A stretch of DNA of 64,000 nt from Poindextera sp963706385 (lineage in GTDB: Bacteria; Pseudomonadota; Alphaproteobacteria; Caulobacterales; Caulobacteraceae), in NCBI GenBank assembly GCA_963706385.1, contig OY970153.1, positions 186,001 through 250,000 of the forward strand, written 5' to 3'. The notes below the pieces were generated by a model. It searched no databases. It was not told the DNA's origin and saw only the letters and a program-made list of their open reading frames with translations. The position numbers and the translations under genes are program-made. How positions within the stretch are numbered: position 1 is the stretch's first letter; each line of letters starts with the position of its first letter. Below, piece after piece: positions 18,127 to 28,978 of the stretch.

Positions 18127-18998
18127 GCGCCTTCGCCGCCGCCAAGGTCAACCTGTTCCTGCACGTCGCGCCGCCGGGAAGCGACGGCTTTCATCCGCTG
18201 TGCAGTCTGATGGTGTTCGCCGACGTCGGCGATCGGCTGAGTCTGCGCGCGGGAAGCGATCTGGGCCTGTCGATCGGCGGACGGTTCGGCGCCGGCCTGA
18301 GCGCCGGCGAGGACAATCTGGTGATGCGCGCGGCGCGGGCGCTGATCGCCGAAGCGGCCATCCCGCCGGCGGCGTTCCGCATCGCCCTGACCAAGGACCT
18401 GCCGCTGGCCGCGGGCCTCGGCGGCGGATCGAGCGACGCGGGCGCGGCGCTGCGCCTGCTGCGCGACGTGCTGGCGCCGGCGCTGGACGATGCGCGGCTG
18501 GAGGCGCTGGCGGCCAGCCTGGGCTCGGACGGGCCGGCCTGCCTTTGGGCTCGTCCGGTGATCGCCGAGGGACGGGGCGAGCGGCTGGCGCCCGCGCCGC
18601 GCCTGCCGCGGCTGGATGCGGTGCTGGTCAATCCGCTGGTCGCCTCGTCGACCGGGGCGGTCTACCGGGCCTACGATGCGGCCGGCGCGCCGGGCGGGGC
18701 CGATCGGCCGGCGCTGCCCGGGGCGTTCGAGACGGCCGAGGAGCTGGCGGGCTTTCTGGGGAACTGCCGCAACGACCTGGAGCCGCCGGCGGTGGGTCTG
18801 GAGCCGGCGATCGGCGACGTGCTGGAGACCCTGCGCGGCGAGCCGGAAACGCTGCTGGCGCGAGTGTCGGGCTCGGGGGCGACCTCTTTCGCCCTGTGCG
18901 CCGGCGACATCGAGGCCGAGAGCCTAGCCGAGCGGCTGGAGCGGATGCGGCCCGACTGGTGGGTGCGCCGCTGCCGCCTGGGCGGGCCGTGGGACTGA
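18123..18998 (+). CDS. ispE: 4-diphosphocytidyl-2-C-methyl-D-erythritol kinase
   Basis: A 291-residue GHMP-family kinase. It phosphorylates CDP-methylerythritol in the non-mevalonate (MEP) isoprenoid pathway. The N-terminus has AAAKVNLFLHV, where the Lys-Asn pair is typical of IspE. The GHMP ATP-binding loop PLAAGLGGGSSDAGAAL is at about residues 95-111, and a C-terminal GHMP motif ARVSGSGATSFAL follows. The start ATG overlaps the TGA of the TPR lipoprotein gene. The length matches the family (about 285-300). Confidence 0.95.
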   Translation: MSAFAAAKVNLFLHVAPPGSDGFHPLCSLMVFADVGDRLSLRAGSDLGLSIGGRFGAGLSAGEDNLVMRAARALIAEAAIPPAAFRIALTKDLPLAAGLGGGSSDAGAALRLLRDVLAPALDDARLEALAASLGSDGPACLWARPVIAEGRGERLAPAPRLPRLDAVLVNPLVASSTGAVYRAYDAAGAPGGADRPALPGAFETAEELAGFLGNCRNDLEPPAVGLEPAIGDVLETLRGEPETLLARVSGSGATSFALCAGDIEAESLAERLERMRPDWWVRRCRLGGPWD

Positions 18999-19020
18999 TC
19001 GGCCGGCCGCCAAAGCAAAC

Positions 19021-19092
19021 GAGGACCCCGAAGGGCCCTCGCCGCTAAGCGCATACTGGGAGAGACGTGGGACCCGCCCGCGAACGGGTCCC
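19021..19092. terminator. Two hairpins between convergent ispE and amtB
   Basis: The first hairpin (19021-19040) has GAGGACCC pairing GGGCCCTC around CGAA with one mismatch. The second (19069-19092) has a perfect 8-bp stem GGGACCCG/CGGGTCCC. Together they fill the gap between the two 3' ends and probably end both transcripts; there is no long T-run. Confidence 0.55.
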
Positions 19093-19099
19093 CGCGCCG

Positions 19100-20554
19100 T
19101 CAGGCTTGCACCACTTCGCCATGCAGGTTGATGTCCAGGCCCTCGACCTCGACCTCTTCGCTGACCCGGATGCCGATGGTGTATTTCAGCACCGCCAGGA
19201 TGATGAAGGTCATCACGCCGCAGTAGAGGAAGGTGGCGCCGACGTCCTCGAACTGGAGGATCATCTGGTGCGGGTTGTGGTCGATGAACCAGCCCTTGGA
19301 GGACGAGTTGATCGCGTTGGAAGCGAACATGCCGGTCATGATGGCGCCCAGCGCTCCGCCGACGCCGTGCACGCCCCAGCAGTCGAGCGCGTCGTCGTAG
19401 CCGAAGAACTTCTTCATGTGGACCGCCGACAGGTAGCAGACGACGCCCGCCGCGATGCCGATGATCAGCGCGCCGGTCGGATTGACGTAGCCCGACGCCG
19501 GAGTGATGGCCACCAAGCCCGCCACCGCGCCGGAGACCATGCCCAGGATCGAGGGCTTCTTGGCGATGACCCATTCCATGAACATCCAGCCCATCGAGGC
19601 CGCCGCCGTGGCGATCTGGGTCGCGGCCGCCGCCATGCCGGCTTGGCCGCCGGAGGTGACCGCCGAACCGGCGTTGAAGCCGAACCAGCCCACCCACAGC
19701 AGCGAGGCGCCGATGACGCTGTAGGCCAGGTTGTGCGGCGCCATGTTCTCCGTGCCGAGCCCCTTGCGCTTGCCGAGCATCAGCGCGGCCACCAGGCCGG
19801 CGGTGCCGGCGTTCAGGTGCACGACGGTGCCGCCGGCGAAGTCCAGCGCGCCGGCGGTCCCAAGCCAACCGCCGCCCCACACCCAGTGGGCGATCGGGCA
19901 GTAGACCAGCAGCAGCCAGGCGCCCATGAACAACAGGAAGGCCGAATACTTCATCCGGTCGGCCAGGGCGCCGGCGATCAGCGCCGGGGTGATGATCGCG
20001 AAGGTCATCTGGAAGAACATGTAGACCGTCTCGGGGATGGTCGGCGCCAATGAACTGGCCAGATTGATGTTCAAATTAAGCGGCGTGAGCAGGAAGTATT
20101 TGAAATCCCCGATGTATTTCCCAGTGATCCCGGTGAAGGCGATCGAGTAGCCGATGACCATCCAGAGAACGGTGATCAAGCAGGTCGCGCCGAAGCTCTG
20201 GGCGAGGGTGGCGAGGATGTTCTTCTTGCGCACCATGCCGGCGTAGAACAGGGCCAGACCCGGGATGGTCATCATCAGGACCAGCACCGATGAGGTGAGC
20301 ATCCAGGCGGTGTCGCCGGAATTGATCGCGGCGGCTGTTCCCGGCGCGGGCGCCGGGGCGGCGGCGGGCGCGGCGCTGGCCGCGGTCGAGGACGCCGCGG
20401 CGGAAGAGGCCGCCGGTGAGCCCGACGCCGGCGCGCTCGCCGTGGCGGGCGCGGAGCTGGCGGTCTGGGCGAACGCGGGCGCGGCGAGCGGCGCTCCCGC
20501 GATCGCGGCGGCGAGCAGCAGACCCGCCAGCCGTTTGAATCCAAAAGTTTTCAT
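19100..20554 (-). CDS. amtB: Ammonium transporter
   Basis: A 484-residue Amt/MEP-family channel in the inner membrane. The ATG at 20554 has the ribosome-binding site AAGGGGAT. Residues 1-29 are a signal peptide ending in APAFA, as in E. coli AmtB, followed by an unusually long Ala/Ser/Pro-rich linker (about residues 30-75) before the first channel helix (TAWMLTSSVLVLMMTIPGLALFYAGM). Eleven transmembrane helices follow. Signature stretches are DFAGGTVVHLNAG and CWGVHGVGG, the latter carrying one pore His. The C-terminal tail is the cytoplasmic part that binds GlnK. It is 32 bp downstream of glnK and would be cotranscribed, normally under nitrogen limitation. Confidence 0.96.
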   Translation of the reverse strand: MKTFGFKRLAGLLLAAAIAGAPLAAPAFAQTASSAPATASAPASGSPAASSAAASSTAASAAPAAAPAPAPGTAAAINSGDTAWMLTSSVLVLMMTIPGLALFYAGMVRKKNILATLAQSFGATCLITVLWMVIGYSIAFTGITGKYIGDFKYFLLTPLNLNINLASSLAPTIPETVYMFFQMTFAIITPALIAGALADRMKYSAFLLFMGAWLLLVYCPIAHWVWGGGWLGTAGALDFAGGTVVHLNAGTAGLVAALMLGKRKGLGTENMAPHNLAYSVIGASLLWVGWFGFNAGSAVTSGGQAGMAAAATQIATAAASMGWMFMEWVIAKKPSILGMVSGAVAGLVAITPASGYVNPTGALIIGIAAGVVCYLSAVHMKKFFGYDDALDCWGVHGVGGALGAIMTGMFASNAINSSSKGWFIDHNPHQMILQFEDVGATFLYCGVMTFIILAVLKYTIGIRVSEEVEVEGLDINLHGEVVQA

Positions 20555-20586
20555 GGTCGAATATCCCCTTGTCCTGATGATGCGGC

Positions 20587-20925
20587 CTAGAGCGCGGCGG
20601 AGCCGGTCTCGCCAGTGCGGATGCGCACCGCCTCCTCGACGCTGAGCACGAAAATCTTGCCGTCGCCGATCTTGCCCGTGCCCGCGGCGGCCTTGATGGC
20701 CTCGATCGCGCCGGCCACGGCGGCGTCGTCGACCGCCGCCTCGAGCTTCACTTTCGGGACGAAGTTCACCTGATATTCGGCGCCCCGATAGATTTCCGTC
20801 TGACCTTTCTGCCGGCCGTATCCCTTGACCTCCGACACCGTCAGACCCTCCACGCCCGCCTTCACGAGCGCTTCGCGCACCTCGTCGAGTTTGAAGGGTT
20901 TGACGATCGCTACGATGAGTTTCAT
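20587..20925 (-). CDS. glnK: P-II nitrogen regulatory protein GlnK/GlnB
   Basis: A 112-residue P-II trimer subunit. It begins MKLIVAIVKPFKLDEV and carries the T-loop segment GYGRQKGQTEIYRGAEY, whose Tyr at residue 51 is the uridylylation site. The B- and C-loops are represented by TGKIGDGKIFV and VRIRTGETG. It senses 2-oxoglutarate and ATP/ADP and blocks AmtB when nitrogen is abundant. Pairing with amtB supports GlnK rather than GlnB. I looked for a sigma-54 (NtrC-type) promoter in the 200 bp upstream and saw no convincing one. Confidence 0.95.
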   Translation of the reverse strand: MKLIVAIVKPFKLDEVREALVKAGVEGLTVSEVKGYGRQKGQTEIYRGAEYQVNFVPKVKLEAAVDDAAVAGAIEAIKAAAGTGKIGDGKIFVLSVEEAVRIRTGETGSAAL

Positions 20926-21288
20926 TCGCTCGCTCCTGCGCGGGTGGCCCGCCGCGCACCCCGTGTTGTGACCCGCCGCGTCGGAAATGGGCCATTCCCG
21001 CTATCCCGCGACCAACGGACGCTAGCCGGCGCGAGGCCCGGGGCGGACGGCGGCGCGGCGAGGGAGTCGAGATTCAATCGTTAAGATCAAAAATCAGGCG
21101 CCAGCGGATGTGAGCGCCCGAAAAATAGGCACACCGCGCGCCGGGCTCTGGATCATGCCCGCGTTGGGCTCCGGTCGTCCTCGGCCGGCGGCGTTGTGTT
21201 CCCGAGCCGTTGAGCGCTATGAATCATGAGAAAACCGCGAGCCGGGCGACGCTTCGTCGGACGGCCCGCCGAAAGCGAGGTGACCCCG
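20926..21288. other. Intergenic region upstream of glnK
   Basis: About 360 bases between the divergent glnK and a small secreted protein gene. It should hold promoters for both. A locally AT-rich run at 21,073-21,096 is the likeliest promoter core. I see no repeat, RNA gene or convincing sigma-54 box. Confidence 0.4.
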
Positions 21289-21606
21289 ATGCGACCCATT
21301 CCAGTGCTGCTGGCGAGCGCCGCCGTCACGCTGCTGGCGGGCGCGGCGAGCGCCCAGGGCTCACCGCCGGCCGCGGCCGCGCCGGCGCCGGCCTCGGTCG
21401 CGAGCGATTCCAGCGCGCCCCTGGGCAGCCCGGCCCATCCGATACCCAAGAATTCGCCCACCCCGCCGGATCAGGCGTTTCGGCTGAAGGCGGGCGATCC
21501 GAACGTCATCTCCAATGCGCCGATACCCGATACGCCGACGAACCGCTCGACGTTCGGCCAGCCGATGAGCCGCACCGGCAAGTCCACGGTCGCGAAGGGC
21601 GACTAG
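21289..21606 (+). CDS. Small secreted protein of unknown function
   Basis: A 105-residue protein, start ATG 21289 with GCGAGG upstream. Residues 1-22 form a signal peptide (MRPIPVLLASAAVTLL, then AGAASAQ). The mature part is Pro/Ala/Ser-rich and low in complexity, with PIPKNSPTPPDQAFRL and a C-terminal PDTPTNRSTFGQPMS. No known domain is recognisable; probably periplasmic and unstructured. The codon pattern matches the region, so it is likely real, but similar Pro-rich frames can be spurious in high-GC DNA. Confidence 0.6.
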   Translation: MRPIPVLLASAAVTLLAGAASAQGSPPAAAAPAPASVASDSSAPLGSPAHPIPKNSPTPPDQAFRLKAGDPNVISNAPIPDTPTNRSTFGQPMSRTGKSTVAKGD

Positions 21607-21938
21607 AACGGCGGCGCGCTTCGCCCCTTGCCGCCATCGTCGAGCGAACCTATGGTCCGCCGGCTTTTTGGCTTCGCGTCGAGACGAGACCCATGATCGC
21701 TTCGGACATTCGCCCCGCTTCCGGCTTGACGCCGAAAGTCTGGCCAGGTTCGAGATCAAGGGTCCGCGCCGGATCGTTCCCCGCCCGGTAGGCCCGCCGC
21801 CAGAGCCGTTCGTTCAACTGTCACCGACGAGTGCAATCGTTCATCGACTTCGCCCGTGAAACCCCAACCAACATTCGTGCTGGCGACGCCGACGGCTCGC
21901 GCGGCGCGGTGCAATCCGCAAAGACAAGGAACCTGTTC
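21607..21938. other. Intergenic region before the fasciclin gene, with a partial terminator copy
   Basis: About 330 bases. Bases 21,649-21,670 (ACCTATGGTCCGCCGGCTTTTT) repeat the loop, 3' arm and T-run of the terminator at 22,530-22,561, but the 5' arm is not preserved, so no hairpin forms. The rest shows no gene; the fasciclin promoter must be here. The frame is open from 21,831, but a ribosome-binding site supports only ATG 21,939. Confidence 0.45.
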
Positions 21939-22502
21939 ATGACCCGTATCCTGGCGAGCCTCGCCGCCGTCGCCGTCCTCGCCGGCCCCGTCGCCGCCTT
22001 CGCCCAGGCCGCCGAAGCCCCGGTTCCGGCCGCAACGCCCGCGGCCGCGCCCGCGCCCGAAGCCACGGTCGCGACGATCGCGCCGGCGGGCGATCTGGTC
22101 GACACCCTGAAGGCGTCCGGACAGTTCACCATCCTGCTCAAGGCGCTCGACGCCAGCAACCTGACCGGGGTGTTGAAAAGCCCCGGGCCGCTGACGGTTC
22201 TGGCCCCCACCGACGCGGCGTTCAACGCGCTGCCCGCCGGTCAGCTCGACAGCCTGCTGAAGATCGAGAACGCCGCGCAGCTCCAGTCGCTGCTGATCTT
22301 CCATCTGGTCAACGCGGCGGTGACGCCGGACAAGGTCAAGGGCGGCAAGGTGCCGATCCGCAACGTCGCCAACGTCGACCTGCAGTTCGACGCCACCGGC
22401 CCGGTGATGAAGGTCAACGATGCGACCGTGGTCGCGGAAGGGACCGCCGCCAACGGCGACATCTATGCGCTCGACAAGGTGCTGACGCCCGCGGCCCAAT
22501 AG
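21939..22502 (+). CDS. Secreted fasciclin (FAS1) domain protein
   Basis: A 187-residue protein. A signal peptide (residues 1-23, ending AAFAQ) is followed by an Ala/Pro linker and one FAS1 domain. FAS1 marks are FTILLKALDASNLTGVLKS, the H1 motif LTVLAPTDAAFNAL, LLIFHLVNAAVTPDKV, and the C-terminal H2-like NGDIYALDKVL. FAS1 proteins are periplasmic or cell-surface and mediate adhesion. ATG 21939 has AAGGAA 9 bp upstream. A strong terminator follows directly. Confidence 0.92.
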   Translation: MTRILASLAAVAVLAGPVAAFAQAAEAPVPAATPAAAPAPEATVATIAPAGDLVDTLKASGQFTILLKALDASNLTGVLKSPGPLTVLAPTDAAFNALPAGQLDSLLKIENAAQLQSLLIFHLVNAAVTPDKVKGGKVPIRNVANVDLQFDATGPVMKVNDATVVAEGTAANGDIYALDKVLTPAAQ

Positions 22503-22529
22503 GCGAAAGCGCCGCGCCCTTGATGCGGC

Positions 22530-22561
22530 AGCCGGCGGACCCTATGGTCCGCCGGCTTTTT
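22530..22561 (+). terminator. Rho-independent terminator
   Basis: A perfect 12-bp stem AGCCGGCGGACC/GGTCCGCCGGCT with a CTAT loop and a run of five T (22557-22561). It lies 28 bp after the fasciclin stop and isolates that gene from glyQ. Confidence 0.92.
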
Positions 22562-22600
22562 CGCGCCCGCGAAACAGCCCCCGCTTAGTCCAGCCGAACG

Positions 22601-23503
22601 ATGTCCAAAACCAAGCCGCTCTCGTTCCAGGACCTGATCCTGACGTTGCACGATTATTGGAGCCGGCGGGGCTGCGTCATCGTCCAGCCCTATGACGTGG
22701 AGATCGGCGCGGGCACCTTGAGCCCGATGACCGTGCTGCGCGCCCTGGGCCCCAAGCCCTGGCGGGTGGCCTATGTGCAGCCCTCGCGCCGCCCGGCCGA
22801 CGGCCGCTATGGCGAGAACCCCAACCGGCTGCATCAGCACCACCAGTACCAGGTGGTCCTCAAGCCCAATCCGCCGGACATGCAGGCCCTCTATCTCGGC
22901 TCGCTGGCGGCGGTGGGCATCGACCCGGCCCTGCACGACATCCGCTTCGTCGAGGACGACTGGGAGAACCCCACCGTCGGCGCCTGGGGCCTGGGCTGGG
23001 AGGTCTGGTGCGACGGGATGGAGGTGACCCAGTACACCTATTTCCAGCAGGTCGGCGGGCTGGACGTCTTCCCGGTGGCCGGCGAGCTGACCTACGGCCT
23101 GGAGCGGCTGGCGCTCTACGTCCAGGGCAAGGAGAGCGTCTACGACCTGGCGTTCAACGATCCCGACGGCCCGGATTTCAAGACCTATGGCGAGGTTTTC
23201 CTGGAGAACGAGCGCGAGTTCTCGGCCTATGAGCTGGAGGCCGCCGACGTCGAACTGCTCGGCAGGCATTTCAAGGACATGGAAGGCGAGGTCCGTCGTC
23301 TTCTGGCTGCCAAGGGCCGCCAGGGCCAAGCGCTGGTGCTGCCGGCCTACGACCATGTGCTGAAGGCCAGCCATCTGTTCAATCTGATGGACGCGCGCGG
23401 GGCCATCGCCGTGGCCGAGCGGCAGAGCTACATCGGTCGCATCCGCGACCTGTGCAAGGCGTGCGCCCAGGAATGGGTCCGTCAGCAGGGCGAAAACGCT
23501 TAA
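22601..23503 (+). CDS. glyQ: Glycine--tRNA ligase alpha subunit
   Basis: A 300-residue class II synthetase subunit of the bacterial (alpha-beta)2 GlyRS. It contains FQDLILTLHDYWSRRGCVI at the start, motif 2 (WRVAYVQPSRRPADGRYGENPNR) and motif 3 (LTYGLERLALY). The alpha subunit holds the active site that forms glycyl-adenylate. The partner glyS follows, but a CDGSH gene and a repeat separate the two. The ATG is at 22601 with little Shine-Dalgarno character. Confidence 0.97.
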   Translation: MSKTKPLSFQDLILTLHDYWSRRGCVIVQPYDVEIGAGTLSPMTVLRALGPKPWRVAYVQPSRRPADGRYGENPNRLHQHHQYQVVLKPNPPDMQALYLGSLAAVGIDPALHDIRFVEDDWENPTVGAWGLGWEVWCDGMEVTQYTYFQQVGGLDVFPVAGELTYGLERLALYVQGKESVYDLAFNDPDGPDFKTYGEVFLENEREFSAYELEAADVELLGRHFKDMEGEVRRLLAAKGRQGQALVLPAYDHVLKASHLFNLMDARGAIAVAERQSYIGRIRDLCKACAQEWVRQQGENA

Positions 23504-23522
23504 GTCGGAAAGGGCAGGGGAC

Positions 23523-23768
23523 ATGGACGAACGCGTCATCGGCGGCAAGACCCCGATCGGGATCAAGGTCAAGGCCGGGGAGACCTATTGGTGGTGCGCC
23601 TGCGGCCGCTCCAAGAGCCAGCCGTTCTGCGACGGCTCGCACGCGGGCACGTCGCTGCAGCCGATGCAGTGGGTCGCCCCGGAAACCCGCGCGGTGTTCT
23701 TTTGCGCCTGCAAAAAGACCGCCGCCGCCCCGCTGTGCGACGGCGCGCACAATGCGTTGAGCGAATAG
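23523..23768 (+). CDS. CDGSH iron-sulfur domain protein
   Basis: An 81-residue protein with two CDGSH-type [2Fe-2S] motifs: CACGRSKSQPFCDGSH (about residues 21-36) and a second, CACKKTAAAPLCDGAH (about 60-75). Each supplies three Cys and one His. Two-motif CDGSH proteins are known in bacteria; roles in redox or cluster transfer are proposed for the family but not settled. It lies between glyQ and glyS, 19 bp after glyQ, so it is probably cotranscribed with them. Confidence 0.92.
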   Translation: MDERVIGGKTPIGIKVKAGETYWWCACGRSKSQPFCDGSHAGTSLQPMQWVAPETRAVFFCACKKTAAAPLCDGAHNALSE

Positions 23769-23791
23769 ATGAGCGATGCGCGCGAGCGACC

Positions 23792-23995
23792 AAGCCCTTC
23801 TCCCCTTGCGGGAGAAGGAGGGGCCCGCGCCGCGAAGCGGGGTGGGAAGATGAGGGGTCGCACGGACCTGTCATCCATTCCCATTTTTCACTGTCTCGGA
23901 TCGGTTTATGCGCTGTGGAAACGCCGGCGCGACCCCTCATCCTCCCATGGCTTCGCCATGGGTCCCTCCTTCTCCCGCAAGGGGAGAAGGGACCT
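23792..23995. repeat. Long inverted repeat element between the CDGSH gene and glyS
   Basis: The left arm (about 23793-23862) starts AGCCCTTCTCCCCTTGCGGG and ends GATGAGGGGTCGC. The right arm (about 23928-23995) is its reverse complement, ending in TCTCCCGCAAGGGGAGAAGGG. It is the same family as 6101-6316. Here it lies within a presumed operon, 40 bp before glyS, so it may lower or process the downstream transcript. Confidence 0.85.
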
Positions 23996-24037
23996 TGCGA
24001 CGTATAAATCCGCTATCCGGGGCGCGCGAGAATAACC

Positions 24038-26221
24038 ATGCCCCAGCTTCTGCTCGAGCTCTTCTCCGAGGAAATTCCCGCGCGCATGCAGGCGCAGGCG
24101 GCGCGCGATCTCGAGCGGATGATGCGCGAGCGGCTGGCGGACGCGGGATACCTGCCCGAGGCGCTGAAGACCTTCGCTGGGCCGCGCCGGCTGACCCTGG
24201 TCGCCGAGGGTCTGCCGCCGGCCCAGGCCGACCGGAGCGAGGAGCGCAAGGGCCCGCGCACAACCGCGCCCGACCAGGCGATCGAGGGCTTCCTGCGCTC
24301 CACCGGCCTAGCCCGCGAGGCGCTGACCGAGCGCGACGGGGTGTTCTTCGCCCTGATCGCCCGCAAGGGCCGGCCGACCGGCGAAATCATCGCCGAGATC
24401 GTCCCGGCCATCGTGCGCGAATTCCCCTGGCCCAAGTCGATGACCTGGGGTCTGGGCGACCTGCGCTGGGTGCGGCCGCTGCAGCGCATCGTCTGCACGT
24501 TCGCCGGCGAGGTGGTCCCGTTCGAGGTCGGCGGCGTGTTCAGCGGCGAGATCAGCGAGGGCCACCGGTTCATGGGCTCGCGGGCGCCGTTCCGCGCGCG
24601 GACCTTCGAGGAGTACGCCGCCGGGCTGAAGGCCAATTTCGTGGTGCTCGACGTCGAGGAGCGCAAGGCGCGCATTATAGAGAGCGCGCGCACCCTGTGC
24701 TTCGCGCGCGGGCTGGAGCTGGTCGAGGACGAGGGCCTGCTGGACGACGTCGCGGGCCTGGCCGAATGGCCGACGCCGATCCTGGGCGACATGGACGACA
24801 GCTTCCTCGACCTGCCGCCCGAGGTGATCCGCACCTCGATGCGCACCCACCAGAAGTACTTCGCGGTGCGCAATCCCGAGGGCGAGGGCCTTGCCCCGCA
24901 CTTCCTGGTGGCGGCCAACATCGAGGCCAGCGACGGTGGGCGGGCGATCGCCGCCGGCAACGCCCGGGTGCTGTCGGCGCGGCTTTCCGACGCCAAGTTC
25001 TTCTGGGACGAGGACCGCAAGGTCGCGCTGGAATCGCGGCTGGAGAAGCTGAAGGGCGTCACCTTCCACGCCAAGCTTGGGACCATGTACGAACGGGTCG
25101 AGCGGATCGAGGCCCTGGCGCGGGAGATCGCGCCGCTGGTCGGGGCCGACCCGGACGTGGCGGCGAGGGCCGCGCGCCTAGCGAAGGCCGATCTGGGCAC
25201 GGGGATGGTGGGCGAGTTTCCCGAGCTGCAGGGGGTGATGGGGCGGTATTATGCGCTGCTGGAACCCTCTCCCCCCTTGCGGGGGAGAGGGCAGGGTGAG
25301 GGGGGTGTCAGCGCCGACGTGGCCGAGCTTGGCGCAGGCGCCCCCACCCCCACCCCCGACCCCTCCCCGCGAGGGGGAGGGGAGCAGATCGCCGACGCCA
25401 TCCGCGACCACTACAAGCCCCAGGGGCCGAGCGACGCGGTCCCGACCGCGCCGGTGTCGGTGGCCGTGGCGCTGGCGGACAAGCTGGATACGCTGGTCGG
25501 GTTCTTCGCGATCGACGAGAAGCCAACCGGAGCGCGCGATCCTTATGCTCTGCGGAGGGCGGCGCTGGGCGTGATCCGGATCGTGCTGGCGACGAATAGC
25601 AGGCTTGCCCTTAAGGCGATTTGCACCGCGCATGATGAGCATATCGTGCCGGTGGGTTCGGTGCGTGTGCGCAACGCCTATGATGGCGCCGTTCAGGAAG
25701 TACACGATCTGCTCGCCTTCCTCGCCGACCGCCTGAAGGTTCTCCTCCGCGAACAGGGCAAGCGCCACGACCTCGTCGACGCGGTGTTCGCGCTGGGGGA
25801 CGACGATCTGGTGCGCATCGTGGCGCGGGTCGAGGCGCTGGACGGGTTTTTGACCACCGAGGACGGGGCGAACCTGCTCGTCGGCTACAAGCGGGCGACC
25901 AACATCCTCAAGGCCGAGGAGAAGAAGGGCGCGCTGCCGTCCGGCCCCGCAGTCTCAATGCCGAACGCCCCGCCGGAGGAGACCGCGCTGATAGACGCCC
26001 TCACAAAAACGTCTCTGGCGGTGGATATAGCCCTGGCCGCGGAGGACTTCGCCGCGGCGATGCGCGCATTGGCCGCCTTGCGCGCGCCGGTGGACGAGTT
26101 TTTCGACAAGGTGCTAGTGAACGCCGAGGATAAGGCGGAGCGCGACAACCGCCTGAAGCTTTTGATCGGGATCAGTGACGCGATGGGCCGGGTCGCCGAC
26201 TTCTCGCAGGTTTCTGGATGA
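24038..26221 (+). CDS. glyS: Glycine--tRNA ligase beta subunit with an in-frame repeat insertion
   Basis: A 727-residue beta subunit, longer than the usual 680-700. Conserved parts are LLLELFSEEIPARMQ at the start, MTWGLGDLRWVRPL, MRTHQKYFAVRN, AKFFWDEDRKVALE, DAIRDHYKPQGPSDAVPT, ALADKLDTLVGFFAI and a C-terminal tRNA-binding helical domain. About 40 residues (410-449, DNA 25,265-25,384) between RYYALLE and QIADAIRDH do not belong to the family: they are Gly/Pro/Arg-rich and encoded by a palindromic repeat of the type at 6101 and 23792. The frame is kept, so the protein is probably functional. It is followed by ppdK after 7 bp. Confidence 0.95.
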   Translation: MPQLLLELFSEEIPARMQAQAARDLERMMRERLADAGYLPEALKTFAGPRRLTLVAEGLPPAQADRSEERKGPRTTAPDQAIEGFLRSTGLAREALTERDGVFFALIARKGRPTGEIIAEIVPAIVREFPWPKSMTWGLGDLRWVRPLQRIVCTFAGEVVPFEVGGVFSGEISEGHRFMGSRAPFRARTFEEYAAGLKANFVVLDVEERKARIIESARTLCFARGLELVEDEGLLDDVAGLAEWPTPILGDMDDSFLDLPPEVIRTSMRTHQKYFAVRNPEGEGLAPHFLVAANIEASDGGRAIAAGNARVLSARLSDAKFFWDEDRKVALESRLEKLKGVTFHAKLGTMYERVERIEALAREIAPLVGADPDVAARAARLAKADLGTGMVGEFPELQGVMGRYYALLEPSPPLRGRGQGEGGVSADVAELGAGAPTPTPDPSPRGGGEQIADAIRDHYKPQGPSDAVPTAPVSVAVALADKLDTLVGFFAIDEKPTGARDPYALRRAALGVIRIVLATNSRLALKAICTAHDEHIVPVGSVRVRNAYDGAVQEVHDLLAFLADRLKVLLREQGKRHDLVDAVFALGDDDLVRIVARVEALDGFLTTEDGANLLVGYKRATNILKAEEKKGALPSGPAVSMPNAPPEETALIDALTKTSLAVDIALAAEDFAAAMRALAALRAPVDEFFDKVLVNAEDKAERDNRLKLLIGISDAMGRVADFSQVSG
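25265..25384. repeat. Palindromic repeat inserted in frame within glyS
   Basis: The left part CCCTCTCCCCCCTTGCGGGG with GAGAGGGCAGGGTGAGGGGGG and the right part CCCCCACCCCCACCCCCGA with CCCCTCCCCGCGAGGGGGAG form an inverted repeat like those at 6101 and 23792. The 120 bases (40 codons) contain no stop in the glyS frame. Confidence 0.85.
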
Positions 26222-26228
26222 GGGGCCC

Positions 26229-28916
<2,688 letters not shown>

Positions 28917-28978
28917 GGCGAAAAACCTCGCGGTTCAGTTCAGCGGGCAAACCGGCTATCTGAAGATTTGGTGCTGTC

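Noticed and set aside
20926..21100. Sigma-54 promoter for glnK-amtB
   Set aside because: Expected from nitrogen regulation, but no GG-N10-GC element with flanking consensus was found on the minus strand.
22503..22600. Glycine riboswitch before glyQ
   Set aside because: The short gap is filled by a rho-independent terminator and has no riboswitch-like core.
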